This document shows, piece by piece, positions 9,294 to 17,822 of a stretch of DNA of 64,000 bases (position 1 is its first letter; every line of letters starts with the position of its first letter). The notes beneath the pieces are model-generated. The model made no database searches and was not told the DNA's origin. It saw only the letters and a program-made list of their open reading frames with translations. The translations under genes were made by a program, and so were the position numbers. This DNA comes from Corynebacterium poyangense (lineage in GTDB: Bacteria > Actinomycetota > Actinomycetes > Mycobacteriales > Mycobacteriaceae): positions 806,001 to 870,000 of the forward strand of contig NZ_CP046884.1 in the NCBI RefSeq assembly GCF_014522205.1, in the 5' to 3' direction.

Positions 9294-9542
9294 TTAGCGG
9301 GTAGTGAACGGCAGGAGAGCCATTTCGCGTGCGTTCTTCACAGCGGTAGCAACTTCGCGCTGTTGCTTCGGAGTTAACCCGGTGACGCGACGGGAACGGA
9401 TCTTGTGTCGATCAGAGATGAACAAACGAAGGGTTTTGATGTCCTTGTAGTCTACCTTCTCAATGCCCTCCATTTTGAGGGGGTTCTTCTTCGGGCGGTG
9501 GGATTGTTCCATCCGCGCCTTACGATGATTATTGCGCTTCAT
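9294..9542 (-). CDS. rpsR: 30S ribosomal protein S18, cysteine-free form
   Basis: An 82-aa S18 with the core [20 protein letters not shown] and the C-terminal [13 protein letters not shown]. It has no cysteines, unlike the zinc-binding S18 with a CxxC near the N-terminus; it corresponds to the C-minus paralogue (mycobacterial rpsR2 type). It is the last gene of a four-gene ribosomal operon ending at the terminator near 9211. Confidence 0.96.
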   Translation of the reverse strand: MKRNNHRKARMEQSHRPKKNPLKMEGIEKVDYKDIKTLRLFISDRHKIRSRRVTGLTPKQQREVATAVKNAREMALLPFTTR

Positions 9543-9554
9543 GAATTATCTCCC

Positions 9555-9860
9555 TTACCAGCTTGACTTCCGGACACCGGGCAGCTCACCACGGTGTGCC
9601 ATCTCACGCATACGAACACGGGACAGGCCGAACTTACGCAGATAGCCGCGAGGGCGGCCATCGTGAGAGTCGCGGTTGCGCACCCGAATAGGGGAGGCGT
9701 CACGCGGCTGGCGGTTTAGTTCAAACTGTGCATCCAGACGCTCGTCATCGGTGCTGTTCGGGTTCTTGATAATAGCCTTGAGCTCGTTACGGCGCTCCGC
9801 ATAGCGGGCGACGATTTCCTTACGCTGCTCATTCTTGGCGATCTTGGACTTCTTCGCCAT
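9555..9860 (-). CDS. rpsN: 30S ribosomal protein S14, long cysteine-free form
   Basis: A 101-aa S14 starting [17 protein letters not shown] and ending [11 protein letters not shown]. This is the long type that lacks the CxxC-CxxC zinc ribbon of the short S14. The start at 9860 is the conserved one; the frame is open further upstream but overlaps rpmG. It lies 4 bases after the rpmG stop. Confidence 0.97.
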   Translation of the reverse strand: MAKKSKIAKNEQRKEIVARYAERRNELKAIIKNPNSTDDERLDAQFELNRQPRDASPIRVRNRDSHDGRPRGYLRKFGLSRVRMREMAHRGELPGVRKSSW

Positions 9861-9864
9861 ACTT

Positions 9865-10029
9865 CTATCGCTCCTCGCGGAATTCGACGTGCTTGCGGAC
9901 GACCGGATCATATTTCTTGATGGTGATCCGGTCAGGGGTATTGCGCTTGTTCTTGCGGGTGACATAGGTGTACCCAGTACCCGCAGTGGACTTCAGCTTG
10001 ATAATTGGGCGTACGTCATTGCGAGCCAT
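9865..10029 (-). CDS. rpmG: 50S ribosomal protein L33, cysteine-free form
   Basis: A 54-aa L33 ([20 protein letters not shown] at the start, ending HVEFREER). None of the four zinc-binding cysteines of the C-plus form are present. It sits between rpmB (2-bp gap) and rpsN in the operon. Confidence 0.96.
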   Translation of the reverse strand: MARNDVRPIIKLKSTAGTGYTYVTRKNKRNTPDRITIKKYDPVVRKHVEFREER

Positions 10030-10031
10030 AT

Positions 10032-10268
10032 TTAGATCTTCTCCCCACGTGCCCGGATGCGAGCCACGACAGCTTCAATTCCATCGCGGTCAATTACTTT
10101 CAGGCCCTTCGTCGAAACGTTCAGGGTGATAGTGCGCCCTTCAGAGGGCAGATAGAACCGACGGCGCTGAATGTTGGGATTCCAACGGCGCGACGTACGG
10201 CGGTGCGAGTGCGAGACAGACTTGCCGAAACCCGGCTTGCGTCCCGTTACCTGGCAAATAGCCGACAT
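10032..10268 (-). CDS. rpmB: 50S ribosomal protein L28
   Basis: A 78-aa L28: [20 protein letters not shown] at the start, then the conserved region with [15 protein letters not shown], ending [10 protein letters not shown]. It has a single cysteine (residue 5), so no zinc site. It is the first gene of the leftward ribosomal operon. The start at 10268 is the conserved one. Confidence 0.96.
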   Translation of the reverse strand: MSAICQVTGRKPGFGKSVSHSHRRTSRRWNPNIQRRRFYLPSEGRTITLNVSTKGLKVIDRDGIEAVVARIRARGEKI

Positions 10269-10719
10269 GGACTTCCTTCTCCTAGCCGCCCACGTACAAC
10301 TTGGGGCGCGCCGCACCGAGCATATATGCAGGTCGGGGCGCAGCCGCTACCAGCTGACGGGGCGAAAACGAATATTTTCGACAACAGCAAGAGGGAATCA
10401 TACTAGAAATATGGCTCAGTGCCTAATTCGCTCCACAGCTGACCGTCAGTAATCGATTCTTTTCCATATATATTAGAGCGTTAACCGTAGAATAAGGCGC
10501 AATTTTCAATTTCTTGGGGGATCGGGTACTGTGGTTCAAGTTGTCATCATTTGGGCAGGTTTAGACCTGCCTTGCTAAGAATGATGCCGCGCATAGTTCA
10601 AGTTTTACGAGCCCAACTCAGGCACGATCTTTAGCGGAACTCTGTCCGGTGAGCTGACATCCGGTGAGTTTCTGCTAAGGAACCGACCTGAAGTTCAACC
10701 CTGAGGGAATCGAGAATAT
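10269..10719. promoter_or_regulatory. Divergent promoter/leader region of two ribosomal operons
   Basis: About 450 bp without a gene, between rpmB (leftward) and rpmE (rightward). Visible elements are: an inverted repeat CGAAAA-6 bp-TTTTCG at 10363-10380 on the rpmB side; a 7-bp perfect hairpin GGCAGGT/ACCTGCC at 10554-10571, enclosed by an outer pairing ATCATT/AATGAT (10546-10551 and 10580-10585) on the rpmE side; and a direct repeat TCCGGTGAG at 10645-10653 and 10660-10668. These may serve regulator binding or autoregulation by a ribosomal protein, but neither is shown. Confidence 0.55.
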
Positions 10720-10989
10720 ATGAAGAAGGACATTCACCCGGATTACCATCCGGTCGTTTTCCAGGATGCGAGTACTGGGCATAAGTTCCTTACTCGCTCC
10801 ACTGTGACTTCCCCTCGCACCATTGAGTGGGAGGATGGCAATGAGTACCCGTTGATCGTGGCTGATGTCACCAGCGAATCTCACCCGTTCTGGACTGGTG
10901 CCCAGCGTGTCATGGATACGGCTGGTCGGGTCGAGAAGTTCCAGCGTCGTTTCGGTGGGATGGCCCGCCGTAAGAAGAAGAACTCTTAA
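10720..10989 (+). CDS. rpmE2: 50S ribosomal protein L31 type B
   Basis: An 89-aa type B L31 ([20 protein letters not shown] at the start, basic C-terminus ending RKKKNS). It lacks the zinc-binding cysteines of type A L31. It is followed 21 bp downstream by rpmF. Type B L31 commonly replaces the zinc form under zinc limitation. Confidence 0.97.
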   Translation: MKKDIHPDYHPVVFQDASTGHKFLTRSTVTSPRTIEWEDGNEYPLIVADVTSESHPFWTGAQRVMDTAGRVEKFQRRFGGMARRKKKNS

Positions 10990-11010
10990 GGTTCAGAGGG
11001 GAGAGAAACC

Positions 11011-11184
11011 ATGGCAGTACCAAAGCGCCGTATGTCCCGTGCGAACACCCGCACTCGTCGGTCCCAGTGGAAGGCTGATAATGTCGCCCTCCACGAGGTG
11101 AAGATCGACGGTCAAACCGTGCGGATCCCTCGCCGGTTGGTGAAGGCCGCCAAGCTTGGCCTCGTTGACGTTGAACAATTCTAA
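11011..11184 (+). CDS. rpmF: 50S ribosomal protein L32, cysteine-free form
   Basis: A 57-aa protein starting [20 protein letters not shown], with a GGGGAGAG ribosome-binding site upstream. No CxxC pairs are present, so it is the zinc-independent form. Co-transcribed with rpmE2 and ends before the strong terminator at 11227. Confidence 0.95.
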   Translation: MAVPKRRMSRANTRTRRSQWKADNVALHEVKIDGQTVRIPRRLVKAAKLGLVDVEQF

Positions 11185-11226
11185 GCCTGTCCTCAAGGCG
11201 GAACCTGCAACGTTTGTCATTTAATA

Positions 11227-11262
11227 AACAGCCCCCGGAGCTCAACCCGGGGGCTGTTTTCT
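11227..11262 (+). terminator. Strong terminator after rpmE2-rpmF
   Basis: A 12-bp perfect stem (AACAGCCCCCGG/CCGGGGGCTGTT) with an 8-base loop, followed by a T-rich run on the plus strand. It also separates this operon from the convergent rtcB gene. Confidence 0.9.
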
Positions 11263-11290
11263 TGTCCCTATCGTGTTCGGGCCTATTCCT

Positions 11291-12439
11291 CTAGGTCCCC
11301 TTAATATTTAGCACCTGGTGGAGGGTATGCCGCACCTTGACTAGTTGTGCTGATGCGGCAATAACCTCATCAATGTCCTTGTAGGCATCAGGGATTTCAT
11401 CTACAAATTCCTCCCCAGGGCGGTAGACAATACCACTCATTCGCGCATCAAGGTCTGCGGCATTAAACCGCTTCTTAGCTTCCCTGCGGCTAAGGAGCCG
11501 TCCAGCTCCATGCGGTGCAGAATGTAAAGCTGGCGGGTATCCTAAGCCTTCAACAACATAGGAAGCTGTTCCCATAGATCCCGGGATAAGAGCCGAAGTC
11601 CCAGCTTCTGCTCGGATGGCTCCTTTCCGGGTTATCCACACCTTCTTTCCATAGTGGACTTCTTTTGTTGTGTAGTTGTGGTGGCAGTTGATGCGCTCTT
11701 CTTCACGTACCGGGCTATCCATGAAGTCAGTTAATGCATCGGCAAAGCGGTCCATCATTTCTTCCCGGTTCATCCACGCGAAAGTCTGCGCCCAGTGGAG
11801 GTCCCGCAGATAGGCGTCGAATTCTTCGGTGCCCTCTACCAGGTAGGCCAAATCTCGATGAGGAAGATCGATATACCACTTTGCGCATAACCTTTGAGCT
11901 ACAGCGATGTGCTTGCGGGCTATCTTATTTCCGACGCCACGAGAACCTGAATGCAGGAACATCCATACTCGCTCAGTTTCATCAAGACAGAGTTCGATGA
12001 AGTGGTTTCCTCCGCCCAAACTACCTAGTTGCTGCCGCCACTTGGGGGAGTGGGACAAATCCACCTCGGTGTCAAGTGCTAACTGATGCAGTTCTCGACA
12101 GCGGTGGTCCGCGCTTTCTCGCAGTTGCCATGAGTTGTAGTTTCCGGGGGATAACGGAATAGTGGCTTCGATGGCGCTTCTTAATTTCTCAAGGTTTCTT
12201 CCCTTGAGATCTGAGGCAGAAAAACCAGTTCGAACACCGATCATCCCGCACCCAATGTCTACTCCCACGGCACTGGGGATGACTGCTTGAAGCGTGCCAA
12301 ACACGGTGCCGATAGAGGAACCTAACCCATAGTGAGCGTCGGGCATGAGGGCGACATGCGGATGGATGAAAGGCATAGCTTCCAGTTGTTTCGCCTGCTC
12401 AAGAACATTGTCGTCGAGCTTGGTGGCGAAGATTTCCAT
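11291..12439 (-). CDS. rtcB: RtcB-family RNA ligase
   Basis: A 382-aa RtcB-family protein. RtcB joins 2',3'-cyclic phosphate or 3'-phosphate RNA ends to 5'-OH ends using GTP and Mn2+. Metal-site motifs are visible: PDAHYGLG (33-40), GVDIGCGM with Cys64, GGGNHF, and HSGSRGVGN. The C-terminal PHGAGR contains the histidine that is guanylylated in characterised RtcB proteins. The length is that of the shorter bacterial branch. No archease, rtcA or Rsr gene is adjacent. The approximately 400-bp upstream leader is unusually structured. Confidence 0.93.
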   Translation of the reverse strand: MEIFATKLDDNVLEQAKQLEAMPFIHPHVALMPDAHYGLGSSIGTVFGTLQAVIPSAVGVDIGCGMIGVRTGFSASDLKGRNLEKLRSAIEATIPLSPGNYNSWQLRESADHRCRELHQLALDTEVDLSHSPKWRQQLGSLGGGNHFIELCLDETERVWMFLHSGSRGVGNKIARKHIAVAQRLCAKWYIDLPHRDLAYLVEGTEEFDAYLRDLHWAQTFAWMNREEMMDRFADALTDFMDSPVREEERINCHHNYTTKEVHYGKKVWITRKGAIRAEAGTSALIPGSMGTASYVVEGLGYPPALHSAPHGAGRLLSRREAKKRFNAADLDARMSGIVYRPGEEFVDEIPDAYKDIDEVIAASAQLVKVRHTLHQVLNIKGT

Positions 12440-12857
12440 GATTCCTTTCCTTCGTATATTTGGCGGAGGTCTCGGGTTAGAGGAGCAGAACTCTTATTGC
12501 GGGTGCGCGCATAAAATATCCCGCGGCGTCTGGTCCCAACCAAAGACGTACCGCGGGTGTACAAAAAGCATTGCCTTAAGAGAAGCTGTGCAGTGTCCTC
12601 CTGCGGAGCGTCTTGATTTCGCGTTGCAGCTGCGCTGATTGATGTTTTTGGAACGCCAGATGTAACACGGAGACACTCCTTTCTCAACTTCTCGATCATC
12701 GGCAACCTAGGGTGCCGGAAACAATGCTTTATTTAACGTGCCATAGAATTCAGGTAAAAGCAACCGGTTGGGGCACAGTTATTCCCACAAGAGCAATTGA
12801 ATTCACAGAATTCACACATCCGACAGACAGATAGTCTTTATCGCTATAGCGCATAAT
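12440..12857 (-). promoter_or_regulatory. Structured rtcB leader and divergent mprA promoter region
   Basis: About 420 bp without a convincing gene between rtcB (leftward) and mprA (rightward). The rtcB-proximal part holds a long interrupted hairpin (12520-12557): CCCGCGG/CCGCGGG, CGTCT/AGACG and GGT/ACC around a CCCA loop. It overlaps a competing hairpin (12499-12524, GCGGG/CCCGC). The two cannot form together. The rtcB ribosome-binding site (GAAGGAAAGG on the minus strand) lies next to this region. It could be a noncoding RNA or a switching leader; function is inferred only from structure. Confidence 0.5.
12746..12851 (+). promoter_or_regulatory. mprA promoter with GAATTCACA direct repeats
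   Basis: Two tandem 9-bp copies of GAATTCACA (12799-12807 and 12808-12816) and a near copy GAATTCAGG (12746-12754) precede mprA, together with a palindrome CGCTATAGCG (12842-12851) and a TATA-like CATAAT next to the start. OmpR-family regulators bind tandem direct repeats, so these are candidate MprA sites for autoregulation. Confidence 0.5.
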
Positions 12858-12863
12858 AGGTTT

Positions 12864-13553
12864 ATGCGAATTCTTGTGGTTGATGATGAACAAGCTGTGC
12901 GAGAGTCTCTCCGACGCTCTCTGAGCTTTAATGGGTATGAAGTAAGTCTGGCTGAAGATGGGGTAGAGGCCCTACAAACAATCTCGCAACAGCATCCTGA
13001 TTTGGTGATTTTGGATGTCATGATGCCGCGCATGGATGGATTGGAGGTATGCCGAACCCTCCGTAGCACCGGATATGATCGGCCTATTCTAATCCTCACC
13101 GCCCGTGACGGTGTGTCGGAACGCGTGGCGGGGCTGGATGCCGGTGCCGATGACTATTTGCCGAAGCCTTTCGCCCTGGAGGAGTTGCTGGCTCGGGTCC
13201 GCTCCTTGTTGCGTCGAGCCGCTGCTGATGCGGTCGAGGAAAATAAAGAAGAATTGGTTTTTGAGGACCTTCGACTCAATCCAGAAACCCGCGATGTTTT
13301 CCGGGGAGACCGAGCAATTAGTTTGACTCGAACTGAGTTCACTCTTTTAGAACTGCTTATGCAAAATCCCCGTCGAGTTCTGCCCCGTTCTACTCTTCTT
13401 GAGGAAGTCTGGGGGTATGATTTCCCGACGTCCGGTAATGCCCTTGAAGTTTATGTCGGATATCTGCGACGTAAAACCGAGGCTGAGAATGAATCCCGCC
13501 TTATTCATACCGTCCGCGGTGTAGGCTACGTGCTCAGGGAGAACGCTCTGTGA
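12864..13553 (+). CDS. mprA: OmpR-family response regulator MprA
   Basis: A 229-aa response regulator. The receiver domain (1-120) has acidic residues DDE at 8-10, the phosphoacceptor in [12 protein letters not shown] and the conserved Lys in [10 protein letters not shown]. The C-terminal OmpR winged helix (about 130-229) includes [12 protein letters not shown] and the ending [11 protein letters not shown]. The gene order with a histidine kinase, HtrA-like protease and MoaB matches the mycobacterial mprA-mprB-pepD-moaB2 envelope-stress locus. Its stop overlaps the kinase start by 4 bases. Confidence 0.92.
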   Translation: MRILVVDDEQAVRESLRRSLSFNGYEVSLAEDGVEALQTISQQHPDLVILDVMMPRMDGLEVCRTLRSTGYDRPILILTARDGVSERVAGLDAGADDYLPKPFALEELLARVRSLLRRAAADAVEENKEELVFEDLRLNPETRDVFRGDRAISLTRTEFTLLELLMQNPRRVLPRSTLLEEVWGYDFPTSGNALEVYVGYLRRKTEAENESRLIHTVRGVGYVLRENAL

Positions 13554-15091
13554 TTCTCAGGAAGACGCTCCGGGTCCCTCACTCACTTTCTGAGGGGCCC
13601 TCAACTGTTGCTCAACAGCACCGGTGGGGTTCCCGGACTTCTTCTCTGCGGTGGCGACTGTCTATGTTGTCCGCGGCAATGGTTGCCGTAGCAGTCATTC
13701 TCATGACGTTAGTTGCCTTTTTAACGGTTTTTACTTCTCTATCAAGTACTGTTGATCGAGATTTAGATGAGCGTGCTACCTCTTTATTGGAAAACACTAT
13801 GGATCCACTTTATGTTATGCGGCTCAATGAAGAGGTTAAACAATTTCGGATATATAATCCGGACACGAGAATTTCAATTTCACCACCTGGTTGGGCGGTG
13901 AGCGTTGGCGACCCCATCTATACGCGTTCTACTGCAAAAGGTGAGGAAAAAGATGGGGTAACGACGACAATCGAAACAGTCGGGCGAGAGCGGATTTTAA
14001 CTAAAACTAACGCTTATAATGCGCGTGTCACTCTGGCTCGAGAAATGACGTCACCTCAGCAGGTTTTAAGCTCTTTAGCTGTGGTTTTGATTTCCATTTC
14101 GGCAATGGGGGTAGTGGTGTCTATTGGCGTCGGCATGATTATTGCCAATACCGGATTAAAGCCTTTGGCTCGGTTACAGAGAGCTGTAGAATATGTGACC
14201 CGAACAGATAAGCTAAAACCTATTGAAGTTTCTGGTCATGATGAGTTAGCCCATTTAACTCGAAGCTTTAATGACATGATGGAGGCTCTTCAGCGATCGA
14301 GAGTAAGGCAGACGCAATTAGTAGCAGATGCGGGGCATGAGTTAAAAACTCCATTGACCTCAATGCGCACCAATATAGAGCTATTGATGATGGTGAATCG
14401 GGCGGATTCTACGGCGACTATTCCCCCGGAAGATCGCGCTGCTTTAGAAAAAGATGTCTTAGCGCAAATGGAGGAACTTTCCACGTTGGTCGGAGACCTT
14501 GTGGACTTGGCGCGCGAAGATGCGCCGCAGCAAATGGTTGAGGATGCCGATCTGGCTGACATTATGGATACCTCTTTAGAGCGGGTCCGACGTCGTCGCC
14601 CCGATGTCACCTTTGATGCTCAGGTGGAATCCTGGATTGTCCAAGGTGATTCTTTTGCGTTGGGTCGCGCCATGCTTAACCTCCTGGATAATGCCGCTAA
14701 ATGGTCTCCGGCAGAAGGCACTGTCAGAATAAGAATGACACGGGTTGATGAGCACACCCTAGGAATAACTATTGCTGATGAAGGGCCGGGGATTCCGCCT
14801 GAAGACCGGGAGCGCGTATTCGAGCGGTTCTACCGTTCCGCGGAGTCTCGGTCCATGCCAGGATCTGGTTTAGGATTAGCCATTGTTCGCCAAGTGATTG
14901 AACGCCACGGTGGCTCCATCGTGACGGATGAAGCTCCCAGCGGAGGCGCGATGATGAGAGTGACTTTACCGGGGAGAGCGAATTATGATGATGAATCTGA
15001 CGTGCGGCCACCTCAGGACAGTGGGGAAGAAGCAGGTAAGGAACACCGTAAAGCTTTTGCCGAGCGGTGGTTTAAGCGCCGAAGCGAGTAG
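13550..15091 (+). CDS. mprB: Sensor histidine kinase MprB
   Basis: A 513-aa membrane kinase starting at GTG 13550, which overlaps the mprA stop. Membrane helices lie at about residues 37-63 and 180-203 and flank a periplasmic-side sensor domain of about 115 residues. Then come HAMP, HisKA with the phospho-His in [12 protein letters not shown], and HATPase_c with N box ([10 protein letters not shown]), G1 (DEGPGIP) and G2 (GSGLGLAI). The C-terminal tail is charged. By synteny it senses envelope stress and is modulated by the neighbouring protease. Confidence 0.92.
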   Translation: MILRKTLRVPHSLSEGPSTVAQQHRWGSRTSSLRWRLSMLSAAMVAVAVILMTLVAFLTVFTSLSSTVDRDLDERATSLLENTMDPLYVMRLNEEVKQFRIYNPDTRISISPPGWAVSVGDPIYTRSTAKGEEKDGVTTTIETVGRERILTKTNAYNARVTLAREMTSPQQVLSSLAVVLISISAMGVVVSIGVGMIIANTGLKPLARLQRAVEYVTRTDKLKPIEVSGHDELAHLTRSFNDMMEALQRSRVRQTQLVADAGHELKTPLTSMRTNIELLMMVNRADSTATIPPEDRAALEKDVLAQMEELSTLVGDLVDLAREDAPQQMVEDADLADIMDTSLERVRRRRPDVTFDAQVESWIVQGDSFALGRAMLNLLDNAAKWSPAEGTVRIRMTRVDEHTLGITIADEGPGIPPEDRERVFERFYRSAESRSMPGSGLGLAIVRQVIERHGGSIVTDEAPSGGAMMRVTLPGRANYDDESDVRPPQDSGEEAGKEHRKAFAERWFKRRSE

Positions 15092-15184
15092 CGTGAGAGG
15101 ATCCAGGTAATACACAGGAACTCTGGGAGGGATACCCAGACATTCGGCAGTTTGGTGTCAGGTAGAAAGACGATACTACAAAAC

Positions 15185-16423
15185 ATGAAAGAACAAGATC
15201 AGCAGCAGCCGGATCCCCGCTGGGGCCAAAACTATTTTGGGGTTCCGGCAGGGGATCGTCCCGCGAGCTTTGACCAAGAATTTGGCACCCACAGCCAGTC
15301 AGATAACGACCGACTCGCACAGCCAGAACAAGCAGCAAACGCGGCGGTAGAAACGCGTCGAGCCCCAAAAAAAATCGGTTTGGGAAGCGCCCTGGCATTG
15401 ATGCTGGTGGGGTCGATTGTCACCGGCGGCGTCGTGGGAATTGGAGCTACTCAGCTAACAAAGAGTTCCAATGTTGTTAGCACTTTGGAGCAGCCGAGTG
15501 TCCCCAGCCAAAATAATGCTGATCAAGCTGGTTCAGTGGAGCATGTGGCAGCGGCGGTACTCCCGGCCGTGGTAAGTATTCAAACTGCTAACGCAGAAGG
15601 ATCTGGTTCCATCATCTCCTCAGACGGCTTAGTGCTAACCAATCACCATGTGGCGGCGCCAGGAGAACGTTCAGGACTGCAGGTGACTTTGAATGACGGT
15701 TCCACCCATCCGGCCGATTTTGTCGCTTCAGATGCGGCAACCGACATTGCGATCATTAAGATTCGTGACGTCTCCAACCTGCCTGTGCTGGAATTTGGGG
15801 ATTCTTCTTCCTTGGTTGTCGGGCAGGAAGTGGTAGCCGTAGGCGCGCCCCTAGGATTAAATTCCACCGTGACCAGCGGAATTGTCTCAGCGATGAACCG
15901 GCCGGTCCGGGCTTCCCAGGACGGAGGGGAATCCTCCTTGATTGATGGGATTCAGACTGACGCAGCAATTAACCCTGGTAACTCCGGCGGTCCTCTAGTA
16001 GATATGCAAGGACATTTGGTGGGGATGAATTCAGTTATTGCCTCACTTTCTCAAAATAGTTCTAGCCAATCTGGGTCCATCGGCTTGGGCTTTGCTATTC
16101 CTTCGAATTTCGCCAAGCGGGTAGCTGATCAATTGGTCAAGACCGGGAAAGCGTCACAGCCGATGCTTGCTGTCAGCGTGAGTTACCAGTCGCCCGTACA
16201 AGGTGCCCTTATTGCAGGAGTACAAAAGGGTGGCGCCGGAGATCGTGCGGGTCTGAAAGCCGGGGACGTGGTAACCCAACTGGATGATCGTCGGATCGAC
16301 AGTGCCGACGCCTTGATCGCGGCGGTGCGGTCCCATAATTTTGGTGAAACCATTACCCTGAAAGTCACCGACGAACGCGGGCAAAATGAAAGAACAGTGG
16401 AGGCAACCCTGTCTAATGACTAA
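15185..16423 (+). CDS. pepD: HtrA-like membrane serine protease PepD
   Basis: A 412-aa S1C protease starting at the ATG at 15185; a frame open from 15152 is less likely. A cytoplasmic Pro/Gln-rich N-terminus (about 70 residues) precedes one membrane helix. The trypsin-like domain has the catalytic triad His (NHHVAAP), Asp (AATDIAII) and Ser (NPGNSGGPL). A single C-terminal PDZ domain follows (GDRAGLKAGDVV). In mycobacteria PepD degrades misfolded envelope proteins and feeds back on MprAB. The short gap after mprB suggests one regulon. Confidence 0.93.
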   Translation: MKEQDQQQPDPRWGQNYFGVPAGDRPASFDQEFGTHSQSDNDRLAQPEQAANAAVETRRAPKKIGLGSALALMLVGSIVTGGVVGIGATQLTKSSNVVSTLEQPSVPSQNNADQAGSVEHVAAAVLPAVVSIQTANAEGSGSIISSDGLVLTNHHVAAPGERSGLQVTLNDGSTHPADFVASDAATDIAIIKIRDVSNLPVLEFGDSSSLVVGQEVVAVGAPLGLNSTVTSGIVSAMNRPVRASQDGGESSLIDGIQTDAAINPGNSGGPLVDMQGHLVGMNSVIASLSQNSSSQSGSIGLGFAIPSNFAKRVADQLVKTGKASQPMLAVSVSYQSPVQGALIAGVQKGGAGDRAGLKAGDVVTQLDDRRIDSADALIAAVRSHNFGETITLKVTDERGQNERTVEATLSND

Positions 16424-16516
16424 GTTAAGGACAGCAGGGTACAGGGCATCGCTTTAGGCGTGAACTAGCCTGAGGATCCTGACCCCGGACCAGACGAGTT
16501 AAGGAAGACGGTTTAT

Positions 16517-17083
16517 ATGCAGAATCCCCCCCAGCAACATAGTGATTTGCTTGATGTTTCTGAGCCGGACGCGGGTTACCTCATAGCTCGTGAACGTGAG
16601 GGGGAAAGCCCTGCTCGACGTCGAGCTTTAGTGGTGATGATCGAAGACCACCCGGAACGTCGTGATCCTGGACTTGAAAACCTGGTGGCAGAACTTTTAA
16701 CCGAGGCTAATTTCCTGGTTGCTGGATCAGTGCAGGTTCCCTCGGAACAATCCCGGATCCGCGAGGCGATTGAAACCGCTGTGGTTGGCGGGGTAGATCT
16801 GGTGGTGACTGTGGGCGGTACCGGGGTTGGGCCTCGAGATGTTGCGCCAGATGCAACCGAACTTGTTTCTGATCGAGTTGTTCCAGGGATTGCAGAAACT
16901 ATGCGCGCAGCTGGTTGCCGGGCACAGATTCCTGAAGCCGTCACCTCTCGGGGGTTTGCCGGAGTATCCGGTTCAACTGCGGTCATTAATGTGGCTGGAA
17001 CTCGACCTGCCGTGCGGTGCAGTATTGCGGTGAGTGTTCCGCTCGTGCACCACCTTATTGATCAGCTGTCAGAGGAGCTTTAA
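16517..17083 (+). CDS. moaB2: MoaB/Mog-family molybdopterin biosynthesis protein
   Basis: A 188-aa protein of the MoCF-binding family. The characteristic loop VVTVGGTGVGPRDVAPDAT binds molybdopterin in adenylyltransferases, and GFAGVSGSTAVINVAGTR is the second conserved part. The N-terminal about 35 residues are extra. It follows pepD, as in the mycobacterial mprAB-pepD-moaB2 locus. The next gene starts on the base after its stop codon. Confidence 0.92.
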   Translation: MQNPPQQHSDLLDVSEPDAGYLIAREREGESPARRRALVVMIEDHPERRDPGLENLVAELLTEANFLVAGSVQVPSEQSRIREAIETAVVGGVDLVVTVGGTGVGPRDVAPDATELVSDRVVPGIAETMRAAGCRAQIPEAVTSRGFAGVSGSTAVINVAGTRPAVRCSIAVSVPLVHHLIDQLSEEL

Positions 17084-17326
17084 GTGGAGCATGCAGCACC
17101 CCAGGGAAAACACCACCCCAATAACCCCCGGGTGCGACGTCGGGTAGTGCGGCTGAGCCCGGCTGAAGATTATGACCGAAAGGCGGATCAACCCACCCAC
17201 GCTTTTCATGATGGTCACTACCATCATGATGCGGAGCGGGAAGTGCTATTAGACCTAGATTCTGAGGAATCTCTGAGTGGTGAGGACTTCTGGAAAGCAG
17301 AAAAGCCGCCACATTATGGCGGCTAG
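17084..17326 (+). CDS. Small His-rich conserved hypothetical protein
   Basis: An 80-aa protein starting at GTG directly after the moaB2 stop. It is highly charged with many histidines (clusters near residues 10-11 and 40-48, including HDGHYHHD), no membrane segment and no recognised domain. Tight coupling to moaB2 supports that it is real. Its last six codons form one arm of the terminator of the convergent mscL gene. Metal binding is possible but unproven. Confidence 0.65.
   Translation: MEHAAPQGKHHPNNPRVRRRVVRLSPAEDYDRKADQPTHAFHDGHYHHDAEREVLLDLDSEESLSGEDFWKAEKPPHYGG
17305..17323 (-). terminator. mscL terminator
   Basis: Stem GCCGCC/GGCGGC with a 7-base loop, followed on the minus strand by TTTTCTGC. 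It lies just past the mscL stop and inside the 3' end of the convergent small gene. Confidence 0.75.
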
Positions 17327-17335
17327 AGGGAAACC

Positions 17336-17749
17336 CTAGTTGTTTTGCTGGTGGGCTTTGAGTAGATCCCGAATTTCTTCGAGCAGGTGAGTTTCTAGCG
17401 AAGCGCTATCTTCTTCTTTCTTCTCCTCAATACCGCGGCGACGCTTTTGGATTTCCGAAAGCTTATTCATGGGCACGATCAAGACGAAGTACACCACTGC
17501 TGCAATAATGAGGAAGTTCAATATCGCAGTAATCACTGCGCCGAAGTTCATAAAAGTGTTGGGATTAGCAGCGACAATCTGGAATCCGAAGCCAGGGACC
17601 TCGGCTCCACCGATGGTGGCGATCAGCGGATCAATGAGGTTCTTGGTAAACGCAGTAATAATCGCGGTAAACGCGGAACCAATCACAAACGCAACCGCTA
17701 ATTCAACAACATTGCCGCGGAGAATGAATTCTTTAAATCCTTGGAGCAT
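17336..17749 (-). CDS. mscL: Large-conductance mechanosensitive channel
   Basis: A 137-aa MscL that forms a pentameric pore and releases solutes on osmotic downshock. TM1 begins FKEFILRGNVVELAVAFVIG, TM2 lies around residues 70-95, and the C-terminal amphipathic helix carries RRRGIEEKKEE. The ATG at 17749 (MLQGFKEF) is chosen; an upstream start at 17806 would add 19 residues that the family lacks. It is convergent with the mprAB-pepD-moaB2 cluster, as in mycobacteria. Confidence 0.94.
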   Translation of the reverse strand: MLQGFKEFILRGNVVELAVAFVIGSAFTAIITAFTKNLIDPLIATIGGAEVPGFGFQIVAANPNTFMNFGAVITAILNFLIIAAVVYFVLIVPMNKLSEIQKRRRGIEEKKEEDSASLETHLLEEIRDLLKAHQQNN

Positions 17750-17822
17750 GTTCAGCTTTTCGATATTTTCCTTTGGGAGATCAGACAACCTGACAAAGCA
17801 TGCCATAAACCATCGGATTTGC

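Noticed and set aside
10363-10380. Possible Zur box before the zinc-sparing ribosomal operon
   Set aside because: The arms GAAAA/TTTTC resemble Zur sites, but the 6-bp centre gives a longer spacing than the actinobacterial Zur consensus I know, so I list it only as an unassigned inverted repeat.
12494-12676. tRNA-like gene upstream of rtcB
   Set aside because: Hairpins are present but no complete cloverleaf, T loop or acceptor stem could be assembled by hand, so I call it only a structured leader.
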